A DNA stretch of 64,000 bases from Calditrichota bacterium (GTDB taxonomy: Bacteria > Calditrichota > Calditrichia > Calditrichales > Calditrichaceae): positions 1 through 64,000 of the forward strand of contig JAJRSO010000035.1 in NCBI GenBank assembly GCA_024278755.1, read 5' to 3'. The notes beneath the pieces are model-generated. The model had not been told where the DNA came from, ran no database searches, and was given only the letters and a program-made list of their open reading frames with translations. This document shows positions 18,264-27,279 of the stretch, one piece after another; positions within the stretch are counted from its first letter, which is position 1, and every line of letters begins with the position of its first letter. Both the position numbers and the translations under genes were made by a program.

Positions 18264-18281
18264 TGAATGGACATTCATTCA
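18264..18281. promoter_or_regulatory. FadR-like (TetR-type) operator of the beta-oxidation operon
   Basis: TGAATGGACATTCATTCA has perfect TGAATG/CATTCA outer arms. It agrees at 16 of 18 positions with the Bacillus FadR consensus as I remember it (TGAATGAMTANTCATTCA). It lies 108 bases upstream of the acyl-CoA dehydrogenase start in an AT-rich region. No fadR gene is in the window. Confidence 0.6.
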
Positions 18282-18389
18282 TTTTTTATTATATTAACGG
18301 TAAGCTTTATTTTAAAGTGGTCGAATATATAAAAATTCTTCGGCAATATACAAAATTAACGACCCATCATTGAATAGAAGGAGTTCATT

Positions 18390-20156
18390 ATGGCTGTTGG
18401 CGGAAGTTTTATTGTAGAACCCATCGGACGCCGTAAAATCTTTACGGTGGATGAAATCAGCGAGGAGCAACGGGAAATCGGCCGTATGGCAGAATCGTTT
18501 GCCATCGAGCAGATGAAACCCAAAAAGAAGGAGATTGAAAAACTCGACGAAGAACTCACCCGCAGATTTATGCGCGAGCTGGGCGAATTGGGTATGCTGA
18601 GCGTCGATATTCCCGAAGAATATGACGGTATGGGTATGGACAAAGTGACCTCGGCATTAATCAATGAGAAAATCGCCTTGAGCGAGTCCGGTTCTTTTAT
18701 GGTGACTTTTTCGGCGCACACCGGTATTTCCACCCTGCCCATCGTCTTCTTCGGTTCGGAAGAACAAAAGAAAAAATATCTCCCCAAGCTGGGCAACGGC
18801 GAGTGGATCGGTTCCTATGGCTTAACCGAACCAGGCGCCGGTTCCGACGCCCTGGCGGCTAAAACAACAGCTGTATTAAGCGACGACGGTAAACACTACA
18901 TTCTTAACGGAAGTAAACAGTTTATTAGCAACGGCAGTTGGGCGCAAACACTCATCTGTTATGCTAAAATCGACGGCGAAAAGTTCACCGGATTTATCGT
19001 CAATATGGATCTGCCCGGCGTGGAAATTGGCGCGGAAGAGGTGAAAATGGGCTACAAGGGCTCCAGTACCGTTAGCGTTGTTTTAAATGATGTAAAGGTG
19101 CCGGTGGAAGATATGCTGGGCATTCCCGGCAAAGGACATCATATCGCCTTTAATACGCTGAATATCGGACGTTACAAGCTGGGGGCCGCCGTTTTGGGAT
19201 CGTCCAAAGCCGCAATAAACGAAGCGGTAAAATATGCCCTGGAACGCCGTCAGTTCGGTCAGCCCATTGCCGATTTTGACGCTATTAAATCCAAATTTGC
19301 TAATATGATGGTACGCACTTACGAACTGGAAAGTATTCTTTACCGTACGGTAGGCGATATTGACGCGGCGATCAGCAAGCTGGACCCCAAAGCGGATGAT
19401 TATTACCGCAAAATTATTCCGGCCATCGAGACCTACGCCACCGAGGCCTCCATGACTAAAGTATTTGGGACCGAGGCGCACTGGATCACCACCGACGACG
19501 GTTTACAGATTTTCGGCGGTTACGGCTATACGGAAGAATACCCGCTGGCCGCCATGGTGCGCGATACCCGCGTCGACCGCATCTTCGAAGGCACCAATGA
19601 AATCAACCGGCAGATAATTACCGGCTATTTTTTAAAGAAAGCCCTTACCGAAGAACTACCCATTCGCAATAGGATCAAACAAAATGAAGAATTACTGAAC
19701 GGCGCTTCGGTTCAGATAGAAGGCAAGATTTTACGGGCCGAAAAAACCGCCCTGGAATATGCCAAAGCCGTTACCCTGAATGTCTTTAATGAATCCATCA
19801 TTCGTTTTGGTCAGGCCCTGCGTCATGAACAACAGTTGGGTGAACTGCTGGCGGATATGTTTACGGATGTGTATGTGATGGACAGTGTTCTGGCGCGGGT
19901 AAGCCAATATGTGGAAAACCACGATTATGAATCGAACCGTACCAACATCGCCCAGATCAGTACGATGCTGGGAACGCAACGCATTATGACAAACGCGCGC
20001 ACGGCGCTGCTCTCCATCGAAACCGAACACGAACGGGATAAAGCGCTAACCGATTTGGAGAAATTGTCTCGTCCTGCAGGACTGCGTTTAAACCTGTTTG
20101 AACTGCGGCGTAAGCTGGCGGATTCGTTGTATGAGCACGGAAAATATATGTTATAA
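18390..20156 (+). CDS. fadE: Acyl-CoA dehydrogenase, FadE/VLCAD-like
   Basis: The protein has 588 residues and catalyses the first, FAD-dependent oxidation of acyl-CoA in beta-oxidation. The acyl-CoA dehydrogenase core shows GLTEPGAGSDA, the ADH-family GSKQFISNG, and YGYTEEYPLAAMVRDTR followed by the catalytic-Glu segment FEGTNEINR. About 180 further residues form a C-terminal helical extension like that of very-long-chain enzymes and Bacillus FadE (about 590 residues). A GAAGGAG ribosome site precedes the ATG. It is the first gene of a three-gene operon with thiolase and a bifunctional hydratase/dehydrogenase. Confidence 0.93.
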   Translation: MAVGGSFIVEPIGRRKIFTVDEISEEQREIGRMAESFAIEQMKPKKKEIEKLDEELTRRFMRELGELGMLSVDIPEEYDGMGMDKVTSALINEKIALSESGSFMVTFSAHTGISTLPIVFFGSEEQKKKYLPKLGNGEWIGSYGLTEPGAGSDALAAKTTAVLSDDGKHYILNGSKQFISNGSWAQTLICYAKIDGEKFTGFIVNMDLPGVEIGAEEVKMGYKGSSTVSVVLNDVKVPVEDMLGIPGKGHHIAFNTLNIGRYKLGAAVLGSSKAAINEAVKYALERRQFGQPIADFDAIKSKFANMMVRTYELESILYRTVGDIDAAISKLDPKADDYYRKIIPAIETYATEASMTKVFGTEAHWITTDDGLQIFGGYGYTEEYPLAAMVRDTRVDRIFEGTNEINRQIITGYFLKKALTEELPIRNRIKQNEELLNGASVQIEGKILRAEKTALEYAKAVTLNVFNESIIRFGQALRHEQQLGELLADMFTDVYVMDSVLARVSQYVENHDYESNRTNIAQISTMLGTQRIMTNARTALLSIETEHERDKALTDLEKLSRPAGLRLNLFELRRKLADSLYEHGKYML

Positions 20157-20165
20157 TACTTCACC

Positions 20166-20265
20166 GTCATCGTAAGGAGTCCGGCGCCTACCCATTTAAA
20201 GCGGGCCGAACAGATGCCGGACGACGCTGGATTGCTTTATCCGGCAACGCCGAATGCGCAATGAC
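20166..20265. repeat. Dispersed hairpin-type repeat inside the fad operon
   Basis: The stretch is bounded by GTCATCGT (from 20166) and GCGCAATGAC (20256-20265), with GC-rich internal pairing (GCCGG, CCGGC). It fills the 157-base gap between the dehydrogenase and thiolase genes. Confidence 0.5.
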
Positions 20266-20313
20266 GTTAATTTTCAGTTTAAATAGAATTTAAATCTTTG
20301 AAGGGAGTATGCA

Positions 20314-21447
20314 ATGTCAGAAAAATACGCAGTAATTATCGACGCCGTCCGCAGTCCCATCGGCGTAAAAAACGGAAAAATGGTTGGTATCCGTCCGGAT
20401 GAATTAAGCGCAAGAGTGATTAAAGCCCTGCTGGAGCGCAATCCCAAATTGCCATTGGATAAAATTGAAGATGTTATTTTAGGATGCGCCTTCCCGGAGG
20501 CAGCACAGGGCATGCTCATGGCCCGCGGCGCAGCGGTTCTGGCCGGAATTCCCAAAGAAGCCGGCGCTAAGGTGGTTAACCGTTTTTGCGGTTCATCCAT
20601 GGATGCCGTACACCAATTAAACCAGGCAATCATGGCCGGCGATCTGGAATGTGGAATCGCCGTCGGCACCGAAGATATGTTTGGCGTACCCATGGGCGGT
20701 TACAATCCCAGTTTTCATCCCGATTTGGTAAAACAAAAGTTTTATATCGGCATGGGCGAGACGGCCGAGAATCTGGCCAAAGAGCTGAATATCTCCCGTG
20801 AAGATCAGGAAGAGTTTTCCATAAATTCCCATCGTAAAGCGTTGGACGCTCAGGCCAACGGCCTTTTCGAAAACGAAATTATTCCCATCGAATTTAAAGG
20901 GAATACCATCACAAAAGACGAAGGGCCGCGCGAACCGGATGTGGAAAAAATCCGCTCGCTTAAACCAGCTTTTGATAAAAAAGGCACCATCACCGCGGCC
21001 ACATCCAGTCCGGTGACCATCGGTTCGGCCGCCGTCTTAGTAATGAGCAACACGCTGGCCGAAGCATTGGGTTTAAAACCGCGGGCCAAAATAATTGCCC
21101 GTGCCGTGGCCGGAGTGGAATGGGAATTGATGGGCAAAGGGCCTATCCCGGCTTCCGCCAAAGCTTTGGAACGGGCGGGAATGACCATCGACGATATCGA
21201 TTATATTGAACTGAATGAAGCCTTCGGCGCTCAGTCTCTGTATGTGATCCGTAAAACCGGCTGGCCGCAGGAAAAGATTAATGTAAACGGCGGCGCCATT
21301 GCCGTTGGACATCCGCTGGGTTGTTCCGGGGCGCGCATTTTAACCACTCTTTTAAATGTTATGGAACAGAAGAACGGAAAATACGGCCTGGCGACCATGT
21401 GCATCGGTTCCGGACAAGGCATTGCAACCATCATTGAACGGATGTAA
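20314..21447 (+). CDS. fadA: Acetyl-CoA acyltransferase (thiolase), FadA type
   Basis: The protein has 377 residues and carries out the last step of beta-oxidation, cleavage of 3-ketoacyl-CoA by CoA. The nucleophilic Cys is in [11 protein letters not shown], the His in NEAFGAQ plus [16 protein letters not shown], and the second catalytic Cys in MCIGSGQG. The length is slightly under the usual 390. A GAAGGGAG ribosome site precedes the ATG. The next gene starts 12 bases after its stop, so the two are co-translated from one message and probably form the trifunctional enzyme complex. Confidence 0.95.
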   Translation: MSEKYAVIIDAVRSPIGVKNGKMVGIRPDELSARVIKALLERNPKLPLDKIEDVILGCAFPEAAQGMLMARGAAVLAGIPKEAGAKVVNRFCGSSMDAVHQLNQAIMAGDLECGIAVGTEDMFGVPMGGYNPSFHPDLVKQKFYIGMGETAENLAKELNISREDQEEFSINSHRKALDAQANGLFENEIIPIEFKGNTITKDEGPREPDVEKIRSLKPAFDKKGTITAATSSPVTIGSAAVLVMSNTLAEALGLKPRAKIIARAVAGVEWELMGKGPIPASAKALERAGMTIDDIDYIELNEAFGAQSLYVIRKTGWPQEKINVNGGAIAVGHPLGCSGARILTTLLNVMEQKNGKYGLATMCIGSGQGIATIIERM

Positions 21448-21459
21448 AAGGAGGCTCTG

Positions 21460-23793
21460 ATGAACGAAATAAAAAAAGTAGCCATTTTGGGAGCCGGCGT
21501 AATGGGCAGCCAGATCGCCGCCCATCTTGCCAATGCCGGTATTCCATCCCTGCTATTCGATTTAAACCAGGAACTGGCTGAAAAAGGGTTACAGGCGGCT
21601 CTGAAACTGAAACCGGCGCCTTTTTACAATCCGCGGGATATTAAATTAATTACGCCCTTAAACTACGAAGATCATCTAACTCAATTAGGCGAAGCCGGCT
21701 GGGTTGTGGAAGTGATTGCCGAACGCCTGGATTGGAAACAAGATCTGTTTAGACGTATTTTACCTCACTTAAACCCGGATGCTATTGTAACTTCAAACAC
21801 ATCGGGATTACTTATCGAAGATATGCTACAGGGGATGCCGCAAAATTTCAGAAAGAATTTTTTAGTCACCCATTTTTTCAACCCGCCCCGTTATATGCAT
21901 TTACTGGAAATTATTCGCGGTAAAGAAACCGGTGACAAAGCCGTGCAAACCCTGGTGGACTTTTGTGAAAACAAGCTGGGCAAAGGCATTGTGTATGCCA
22001 ACGATACGGTCAATTTTATCGCCAACCGCATCGGGGTGTTCGGCATGATGCTGACCATGCAACTGGCGCAGAAAATGCAGTTGCGTCTCGAAGAAGTGGA
22101 TAAACTCACCGGCCCGATTATGGGTAGGCCCAAGAGCGCCACCTACCGCACCGCCGATGTTGTGGGGCTGGATACGCTGGCACACGTGGCGCAATCTTCC
22201 TATGATAAAGGCGAAAACGACGAACGGCGCGATGTATTTAAAGCGCCGGATTTCATGCTCAAAATGATTGACAATAATTTGCTGGGACAAAAAACCCGGG
22301 CCGGCTTTTATAAAAAAGTGGATGGGAAAATACAATCCATTAATTTTGAAACCCTGAAATATGAACCGCAGATCAAGGTGCGTTTTACCTCCTTTAAAAA
22401 CGCCAAATCCTACAGCACCACCGGCGAAAAAATCCGGGCTTTGGCCTATGCCGATGACAAAGCGGGAAAGCTGGTCTGGGAACTTTTATCGCAAACGCTG
22501 ATTTATGCCGCCAACCGCATTCCCGAAATTGCCGATGACTTGGTGAATGTCGATCGGGCTATGAGATGGGGGTTTGGCTGGGAACTTGGTCCCTTTGAGA
22601 TTTGGGATATGCTCGACCCGGTGCGCTCGGTACAGCGTATGAAACGGGAAGGCAAACAGGTGCCGGCCTGGGTCAACGAAATGCTGCAAACGGAGACACC
22701 GTTCTTTTATAAAGAGAGCGACAAAAAACGCTGGTTCTATTCCCTGCCGGATAAGGCGCACAAACCCATTCCGGAGAATGTAAAACAGATTCAGCCAAAG
22801 CTGCAGGGCACGCGCGTGAAAAAGAACTGGAGCGCCAGTGTGTATGATATTAACGACGGTGTGGCCTTTTTGGATTTTCACAGCGTTTTAAAAGCCGATC
22901 TGAATCCGGTAGACGGTTCCATGCTCGATATGCTGGCCGAAATGGTGGAATGGATTCCGGCGCAAAAATTTAAAGGACTCATTATCAGCAGCCTCGGGCC
23001 CAATTTTTCGGCAGGCGCTAATTTGCAGCTGCTGTTAGAAATGAGTAAAGCAAAAAACTGGAAAGCCGTAGAGCAGCTGAGTAAGACCTTTCAGGATATT
23101 ACGCAGGCCCTGCGTTTCGCGCCTTTCCCGGTCATATCCGCTCCGTTTAACATTACGCTTGGCGGAGGATTCGAAATCTCTGCCGCTTCAGACCGCATCG
23201 TTGCTTCTGCCGAGTTATACTGCGGCGCGGTGGAAGTGGGCGTGGGCTTGATTCCGGGAGCAGGCGGTAACCTGCGCGTCCTGATGAATTTTTTAAATAG
23301 TATGTCCCGCATGCGTTCCGGCCCTTTCCCTCCGGTTCAAAAAGCCTTCGAAACGATTGGATTTGGCAAGGTCTCCTCTTCGGCAAAAGAAGCCGTGAAA
23401 CTGGGTTATCTGCAGCGCAGCGATACCATTGTCATTAATCCCGACCATCGGATTTACGAGGCGAAACGGGCCGTTCTGGAACTAGCCGAACATTACCAGC
23501 CGCCCAAAGAACGGGAAGATCTGTTTCTGCCAGGGCCGGATGGCTTTGCAGTGATCGAAGATTCCCTGAACAGCTTTTTAAAATTGGGTAAGATTTCGGA
23601 ACACGATTGCCTGGTTGGCAAAAAGCTGGCCTGGGTATTATGCGGCGGCAAAGAAGCATCCGCTGTCAACCCGGTACGGGAGCAGGATGTTCTGGATTTG
23701 GAACGGGAAGCTTTCGTAAGTTTGTGCGGCGAGAAGCTAAGCCAGGAACGTATGGCGTATATGCTTAAAACAGGCAAGCCGCTACGGAACTAA
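21460..23793 (+). CDS. fadN: 3-hydroxyacyl-CoA dehydrogenase / enoyl-CoA hydratase, FadN type
   Basis: The protein has 777 residues. Unlike E. coli FadB, the dehydrogenase comes first: NAD-binding [19 protein letters not shown] at residues 8-26, then the HAD motif [11 protein letters not shown] and the C-terminal HAD domains around 180-400. The enoyl-CoA hydratase (crotonase) domain occupies roughly 470-700, with oxyanion-hole segments [14 protein letters not shown] and [16 protein letters not shown]. This order and length match Bacillus FadN. It hydrates enoyl-CoA and oxidises the 3-hydroxyacyl-CoA product, working with the neighbouring thiolase. An AAAGGAGG ribosome site precedes the ATG. 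Confidence 0.94.
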   Translation: MNEIKKVAILGAGVMGSQIAAHLANAGIPSLLFDLNQELAEKGLQAALKLKPAPFYNPRDIKLITPLNYEDHLTQLGEAGWVVEVIAERLDWKQDLFRRILPHLNPDAIVTSNTSGLLIEDMLQGMPQNFRKNFLVTHFFNPPRYMHLLEIIRGKETGDKAVQTLVDFCENKLGKGIVYANDTVNFIANRIGVFGMMLTMQLAQKMQLRLEEVDKLTGPIMGRPKSATYRTADVVGLDTLAHVAQSSYDKGENDERRDVFKAPDFMLKMIDNNLLGQKTRAGFYKKVDGKIQSINFETLKYEPQIKVRFTSFKNAKSYSTTGEKIRALAYADDKAGKLVWELLSQTLIYAANRIPEIADDLVNVDRAMRWGFGWELGPFEIWDMLDPVRSVQRMKREGKQVPAWVNEMLQTETPFFYKESDKKRWFYSLPDKAHKPIPENVKQIQPKLQGTRVKKNWSASVYDINDGVAFLDFHSVLKADLNPVDGSMLDMLAEMVEWIPAQKFKGLIISSLGPNFSAGANLQLLLEMSKAKNWKAVEQLSKTFQDITQALRFAPFPVISAPFNITLGGGFEISAASDRIVASAELYCGAVEVGVGLIPGAGGNLRVLMNFLNSMSRMRSGPFPPVQKAFETIGFGKVSSSAKEAVKLGYLQRSDTIVINPDHRIYEAKRAVLELAEHYQPPKEREDLFLPGPDGFAVIEDSLNSFLKLGKISEHDCLVGKKLAWVLCGGKEASAVNPVREQDVLDLEREAFVSLCGEKLSQERMAYMLKTGKPLRN

Positions 23794-23806
23794 GCCTCAT
23801 GAAAAA

Positions 23807-23846
23807 AAACGGCTGTCGCAAAAAGAGCGGCAGCCGTTTATCAATG
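23807..23846 (+). terminator. Terminator of the fad operon
   Basis: AAACGGCTGTCGC (23807-23819) pairs with GCGGCAGCCGTTT (23827-23839) with one wobble and a seven-base loop, just after the fadN stop. The following T run is short. Confidence 0.7.
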
Positions 23847-23993
23847 AGCATCAGTGAATTTGCCAACCTTACAGTTAGTGACTTCAATTTACCTAAACTT
23901 TTCTTCGGTTAAAAGAACTTTCAAAAGAAGCGGATACATTTAACATCATCTTTAAGCTGATGTTAGACCCAAAGTATTATTGAATTCGGCGGA

Positions 23994-24299
23994 TCACGCT
24001 GTATCCTGATAGGTATGAACTTCTTTTTTGATTCTTTTTCCAACTTGATCTTCAGCTAAATCCAAATCATAATCCATTTGAAGACCGAGCCAAAACTGTG
24101 CAGAAGTTCCAAAAAATTTAGCAAAGCGTAATGCTGTATCCGCAGTAATTCTTCTTTTCCCCAAAGCAATCTCATTTATTCTACGAGCGGGTACCCGCAT
24201 ATCTAATGCTGCACGATTTTGACTTAAATTCAATGGCTTAAGAAATTCCTCAGTAAGGATTTCTCCCGGATGAATTGGAGCAATTTTATTTAGTGCCAT
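23994..24299 (-). CDS. higA: HigA-type antitoxin (XRE helix-turn-helix)
   Basis: The protein has 101 residues with the HigA family start (IHPGEILTEEFLKPLNLSQNRAA), a helix-turn-helix (LNLSQNRAALDMRVPARRINEI), and the conserved segment TADTALRFAKFFGTSAQFWLGLQ. It neutralises the HigB RNase encoded just upstream and represses the shared promoter, as known for this family. The toxin gene ends 10 bases before its start, so both come from one message. Gene order (toxin first) is typical for higBA. Confidence 0.93.
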   Translation of the reverse strand: MALNKIAPIHPGEILTEEFLKPLNLSQNRAALDMRVPARRINEIALGKRRITADTALRFAKFFGTSAQFWLGLQMDYDLDLAEDQVGKRIKKEVHTYQDTA

Positions 24300-24309
24300 T
24301 ATTTATCTC

Positions 24310-24591
24310 CTAATGATAATCAATAATTTCCACTTTAAAGGCATCATTCTCATGCCATTCAAAACATATTCGCCATTGATCATTTATACGTATACAATGC
24401 TGCCCTTCTCGATTACCCCTAAGTTCTTCCAACCGATTTCCAGGTGGCATTTTTAAATCCTGTATATTTTGGGCTCGGTTCAACATCCTCAATTTTCTTA
24501 ACGCTGAGCGTTGGATATCAGTTGGAATCTTCTTGGAATAATTCCTATTAAAAATCTTCTCTGTCTCTTTACATTTAAATGATCGAATCAT
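24310..24591 (-). CDS. higB: HigB-type toxin (RelE superfamily mRNA interferase)
   Basis: The protein has 93 residues with the family pattern: a start MIRSFKCKETEKIF, a basic helical middle (ALRKLRMLNRAQNI), NRLEELRGNREGQHCIRINDQWRICF in two segments, and a closing VEIIDYH. The RINDQWRICF strand and terminal His are hallmarks of the ribosome-dependent RNase fold. It lies first in a two-gene operon with higA. The ATG is very close to the predicted transcription start and has no ribosome site. Confidence 0.93.
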   Translation of the reverse strand: MIRSFKCKETEKIFNRNYSKKIPTDIQRSALRKLRMLNRAQNIQDLKMPPGNRLEELRGNREGQHCIRINDQWRICFEWHENDAFKVEIIDYH

Positions 24592-24596
24592 AGCAA

Positions 24597-24625
24597 AAAA
24601 TATAACGCGTAACGTTAAATGTCAA
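24597..24625 (-). promoter_or_regulatory. higBA promoter with overlapping dyad, apparently leaderless
   Basis: On the minus strand TTGACA (24625-24620) is followed after 17 bases by TATTTT (24602-24597), with the higB ATG ending at 24591. Transcription would start at or within a few bases of the ATG. The spacer contains TAACG-TTACG-CGTTA, an inverted repeat suited for HigA binding and autorepression. Confidence 0.65.
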
Positions 24626-24794
24626 ATGGTTTTATTTTATCTTTGGGTTTAATCTATGAATTAACTCTAAAACCGATTCCATCGATAGAATGGAAATTTT
24701 CAACTCAATAATAACGACAAGTTAAAAAAGTGATAGAATCGATAATCACCCTTTTTAGACCAGACTCATCTATTATTATATATCAGAATCGCAA

Positions 24795-25568
24795 CTAATA
24801 TCGAAAATGCTTTATTTTCTCACCCTTTTGACCAATTTCGGACATGGCTTCGATACCGATTTGAAGATGTAAATCGCGGAACTTTTGCGTAACCATTTTA
24901 TCCGATTCTTCCGTTTTTATTCCGGCCGGGATTAAGGGCATATCCGAAACCAGCAGCAGCGCGCCCCGCGAAATTTCGTTAGCATGCCCCACCACAAAAA
25001 CGGTGGCGGTCTCCATATCAATGGCAATGGAAGACAGTGCGCTCAGATATTTTTTAAATTTGTCGTCCCACTCCCACACCCGGCGGTTCGTCGTGTACAC
25101 AACGCCGGTGCGGTATTCCTGTTTATGTTCAATAATTTTATCGGATACAAATTTATGCAGTTTAAAAGAAGGAAGCGCCGGCACCTCCGGAGGAAAATAA
25201 TCGTTACTGGTTCCTTCGCCGCGGATGGCGGCAATGGGTAAAATAAAATGACCGATTTCGGTCGTATGTTTCAGGCCGCCGCATTTCCCCAAAAACAAAA
25301 CCCCTTTGGGGCTGCGGGCTGTTAGCAAGTCCATAATCGTGGCGGCATTGGGGGACCCCATCCCATAATTAATTATGGAAAGCCCTTCCGTATTGGTAGC
25401 CGTTTGCATGGGTCTCCCCAACCCTTTTACATCACAGTTAAATTGTTCTGCAAAAGTGGTTACATAGTCGGGGAAATTAGTGATTAAAATATAATCGCCA
25501 AAATCATCAATTTTTGTACTCGTGTAGCGCGGCAGCCAGTTTCTGGCAATATCCAGTTTTGTTTTCAT
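24795..25568 (-). CDS. amn: AMP nucleosidase, short form
   Basis: The protein has 257 residues. It belongs to the PNP/UDP phosphorylase superfamily and hydrolyses AMP to adenine and ribose 5-phosphate. Typical features are INYGMGSPNAATIMDLL, FLGKCGGLKHTTEIGHFILP, and the substrate-binding IAIDMETATVFVVGHAN with its Met-Glu pair, followed by LLLVSDMPLIPAG. The N-terminal regulatory domain of the E. coli enzyme (484 residues) is absent, as in the Bacteroidetes-type short enzymes. It is a single gene with about 100-base gaps on both sides. Confidence 0.9.
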   Translation of the reverse strand: MKTKLDIARNWLPRYTSTKIDDFGDYILITNFPDYVTTFAEQFNCDVKGLGRPMQTATNTEGLSIINYGMGSPNAATIMDLLTARSPKGVLFLGKCGGLKHTTEIGHFILPIAAIRGEGTSNDYFPPEVPALPSFKLHKFVSDKIIEHKQEYRTGVVYTTNRRVWEWDDKFKKYLSALSSIAIDMETATVFVVGHANEISRGALLLVSDMPLIPAGIKTEESDKMVTQKFRDLHLQIGIEAMSEIGQKGEKIKHFRY

Positions 25569-25685
25569 AATATCTTCAATCTAATAGAGTAAATTAGTTA
25601 GCCACGGAGAACAAAAAAACTTAATTGGTTAAGTCTCAGAATCTCCGGTTTATGTCTTTATCCTGCGGTGTTACCGTAAAGCTCG

Positions 25686-26465
25686 TTATTCTTTCTCCAA
25701 TGTAACCGTTAAGTCCAACGGTTTGTCCGGAATAATGGTTACCGCTTTTGTTTGGGTAATATACCTGTCTTTAATAAAAACCAGATGGATGGATGCCGGT
25801 ACGGTTAAAACGCCAAGTTCGCTGCCCTTTTCATCAAGCCATATTATTGCTTCTTTTATGGGAAAAACAGTATAATCGACTTCGATATCTCCTTTAGCAT
25901 CACTTGTCGCCAAAGGAATGCAGTTTAAAGACTTGATTTGAGCCGGATCGATCATATTGATAAAAAGATTTTTAGAATCCCGGAATTCATCCGTAACAAA
26001 TTGGTAGGTATAAATAGTATTGGTAAGATATTTCCCCTCATCATTTTTTCCATCCCATTGAACTGCATACATTCCCGCCTGAAGGTTGCTATCAATTATA
26101 GTGCGTAATACAAGCGTTGAATCGAGTCTGTCAACAATCCTTAAAGTGGCAGAAGTGGATTTTAGCAATGAAAACATAATATGTGTCTGGGGATTGAATG
26201 GATTCGGATAGTTTTGATACAAACGATCGTTGGCAGGAATTGAATCTTCCAGGCCGGCGCCTTCTGTTTTATTAAAACCGATGCGTTGCTTATACCCCTG
26301 GTTGAAATCCACAAAAAAATGCAATCCGGCATTTTCGATAGGATTTTTATTCTCATCCTGAAGGTGAATAGTGAGTTTATTTAGATCTTTAGTATCGGTA
26401 GAAACGTTACATGAAAGAAAAATAAAAAGACTGCTGAAAACAATGAAACAGATATAATTTTTCAT
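25686..26465 (-). CDS. Lipoprotein with internal FCB-type 'NYPNPFNP' segment
   Basis: The start is placed at 26465 (MKNYICFIVFSSLF), giving 259 residues. A signal with lipobox (LSC) precedes a beta-rich region and then the sequence LYQNYPNPFNPQTHIMFSL. The FlgD-Ig-like domain follows (AGMYAVQWDGKNDEGKYLTNTIYTY). In Caldithrix and relatives this motif normally begins C-terminal secretion/sorting domains. Here about 100 more residues follow, including a carboxypeptidase-regulatory-like segment with VDYTVFPIKEAIIWLDEKG. Its function is unknown; a surface or periplasmic structural role is likely. Confidence 0.7.
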   Translation of the reverse strand: MKNYICFIVFSSLFIFLSCNVSTDTKDLNKLTIHLQDENKNPIENAGLHFFVDFNQGYKQRIGFNKTEGAGLEDSIPANDRLYQNYPNPFNPQTHIMFSLLKSTSATLRIVDRLDSTLVLRTIIDSNLQAGMYAVQWDGKNDEGKYLTNTIYTYQFVTDEFRDSKNLFINMIDPAQIKSLNCIPLATSDAKGDIEVDYTVFPIKEAIIWLDEKGSELGVLTVPASIHLVFIKDRYITQTKAVTIIPDKPLDLTVTLEKE

Positions 26466-26565
26466 CCTCACATCCCGCCGCAATTAGTTAAATCAGCGTT
26501 AACAGAAAACCTCTTTGCCAAAAACCGAAGGCGATGAATCAGTCTTTTTAGAAGCGCTACGATGC

Positions 26566-27279
26566 TTACGCTCCTGACAAAGCTGATAAAGGATTGTCAG
26601 GCGGCGTCATTGTTATTTCACGCGCCCAGTTGTATATAATTTTTACCTGCTGTTCGATACTGAGATTCGATGTATCCAGTTCCCGGGCGCCCTCTGCCTT
26701 TTTAAGCGGCGAATGGCTGCGAGAGGTATCCAGTTTGTCGCGGTTGGCAATTTCCCGTTCCACCTCTTCGTAGGTAACCGATTCACCGTTTTTCTGCAAT
26801 TCCAGCAATCGGCGCTGCGCTCGCGCCTGTAAGGTGGCGATCATAAATACTTTTAATTCGGCATCCGGCAGGACAACCGTTCCAATATCCCGGCCGTCCA
26901 TAACCACACCGCCTGCTTTGGCTAATTCACGCTGTTGCGCCACCATTTCGCGGCGTACCCCGGCATAAGACGAAAGGACGCTGATTACGCTGTTAATTTC
27001 CGGCGTGCGAATTTGACTGTTCACATTTTCATCGTTCAAAAGGGTAATCTGCTCACCCATTTCCAGCCGCAGACGTATCCGGTTTTCTTTAACACAGATT
27101 TCCACTAATTTTTCATCGCTCATATCCACGCCGGCCCGCAGCGCAGCCAGCGTCGCCGCGCGGTACATGGCTCCGGTATCGATATAGAGATAGCTTAGTT
27201 TTTTGGCCAGAAGACGAGCGGTGGTACTTTTACCGGAAGCCGCCGGGCCGTCAAGCGCAATTGAAATTTTTCGTTTCAT
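26566..27279 (-). CDS. cmk: Cytidylate kinase
   Basis: The protein has 237 residues. It phosphorylates CMP and dCMP with ATP in pyrimidine nucleotide synthesis. The P-loop GPAASGKST is at about 10-18, with IDTGAMYRAATLAAL, VVMDGRDIGTVVLPDAELKVFMIA in two segments, and the lid with RDKLDTSRSHSPLKKAEGA. Slightly longer than the usual 220-225 residues because of its C-terminal tail. The start codon follows directly on the stop codon of the upstream gene, so translation is probably coupled. Confidence 0.95.
   Translation of the reverse strand: MKRKISIALDGPAASGKSTTARLLAKKLSYLYIDTGAMYRAATLAALRAGVDMSDEKLVEICVKENRIRLRLEMGEQITLLNDENVNSQIRTPEINSVISVLSSYAGVRREMVAQQRELAKAGGVVMDGRDIGTVVLPDAELKVFMIATLQARAQRRLLELQKNGESVTYEEVEREIANRDKLDTSRSHSPLKKAEGARELDTSNLSIEQQVKIIYNWAREITMTPPDNPLSALSGA

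Larger units (their letters stand above)
17537..18389. other. Gene-free stretch before the beta-oxidation operon
   Basis: About 850 bases carry no supported gene. An 83-codon frame at 17680-17931 crosses the repeat at 17757-17825 and resembles no protein. The right end holds the FadR-like operator (18264-18281) and the probable promoter, in a very AT-rich context. Confidence 0.6.
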
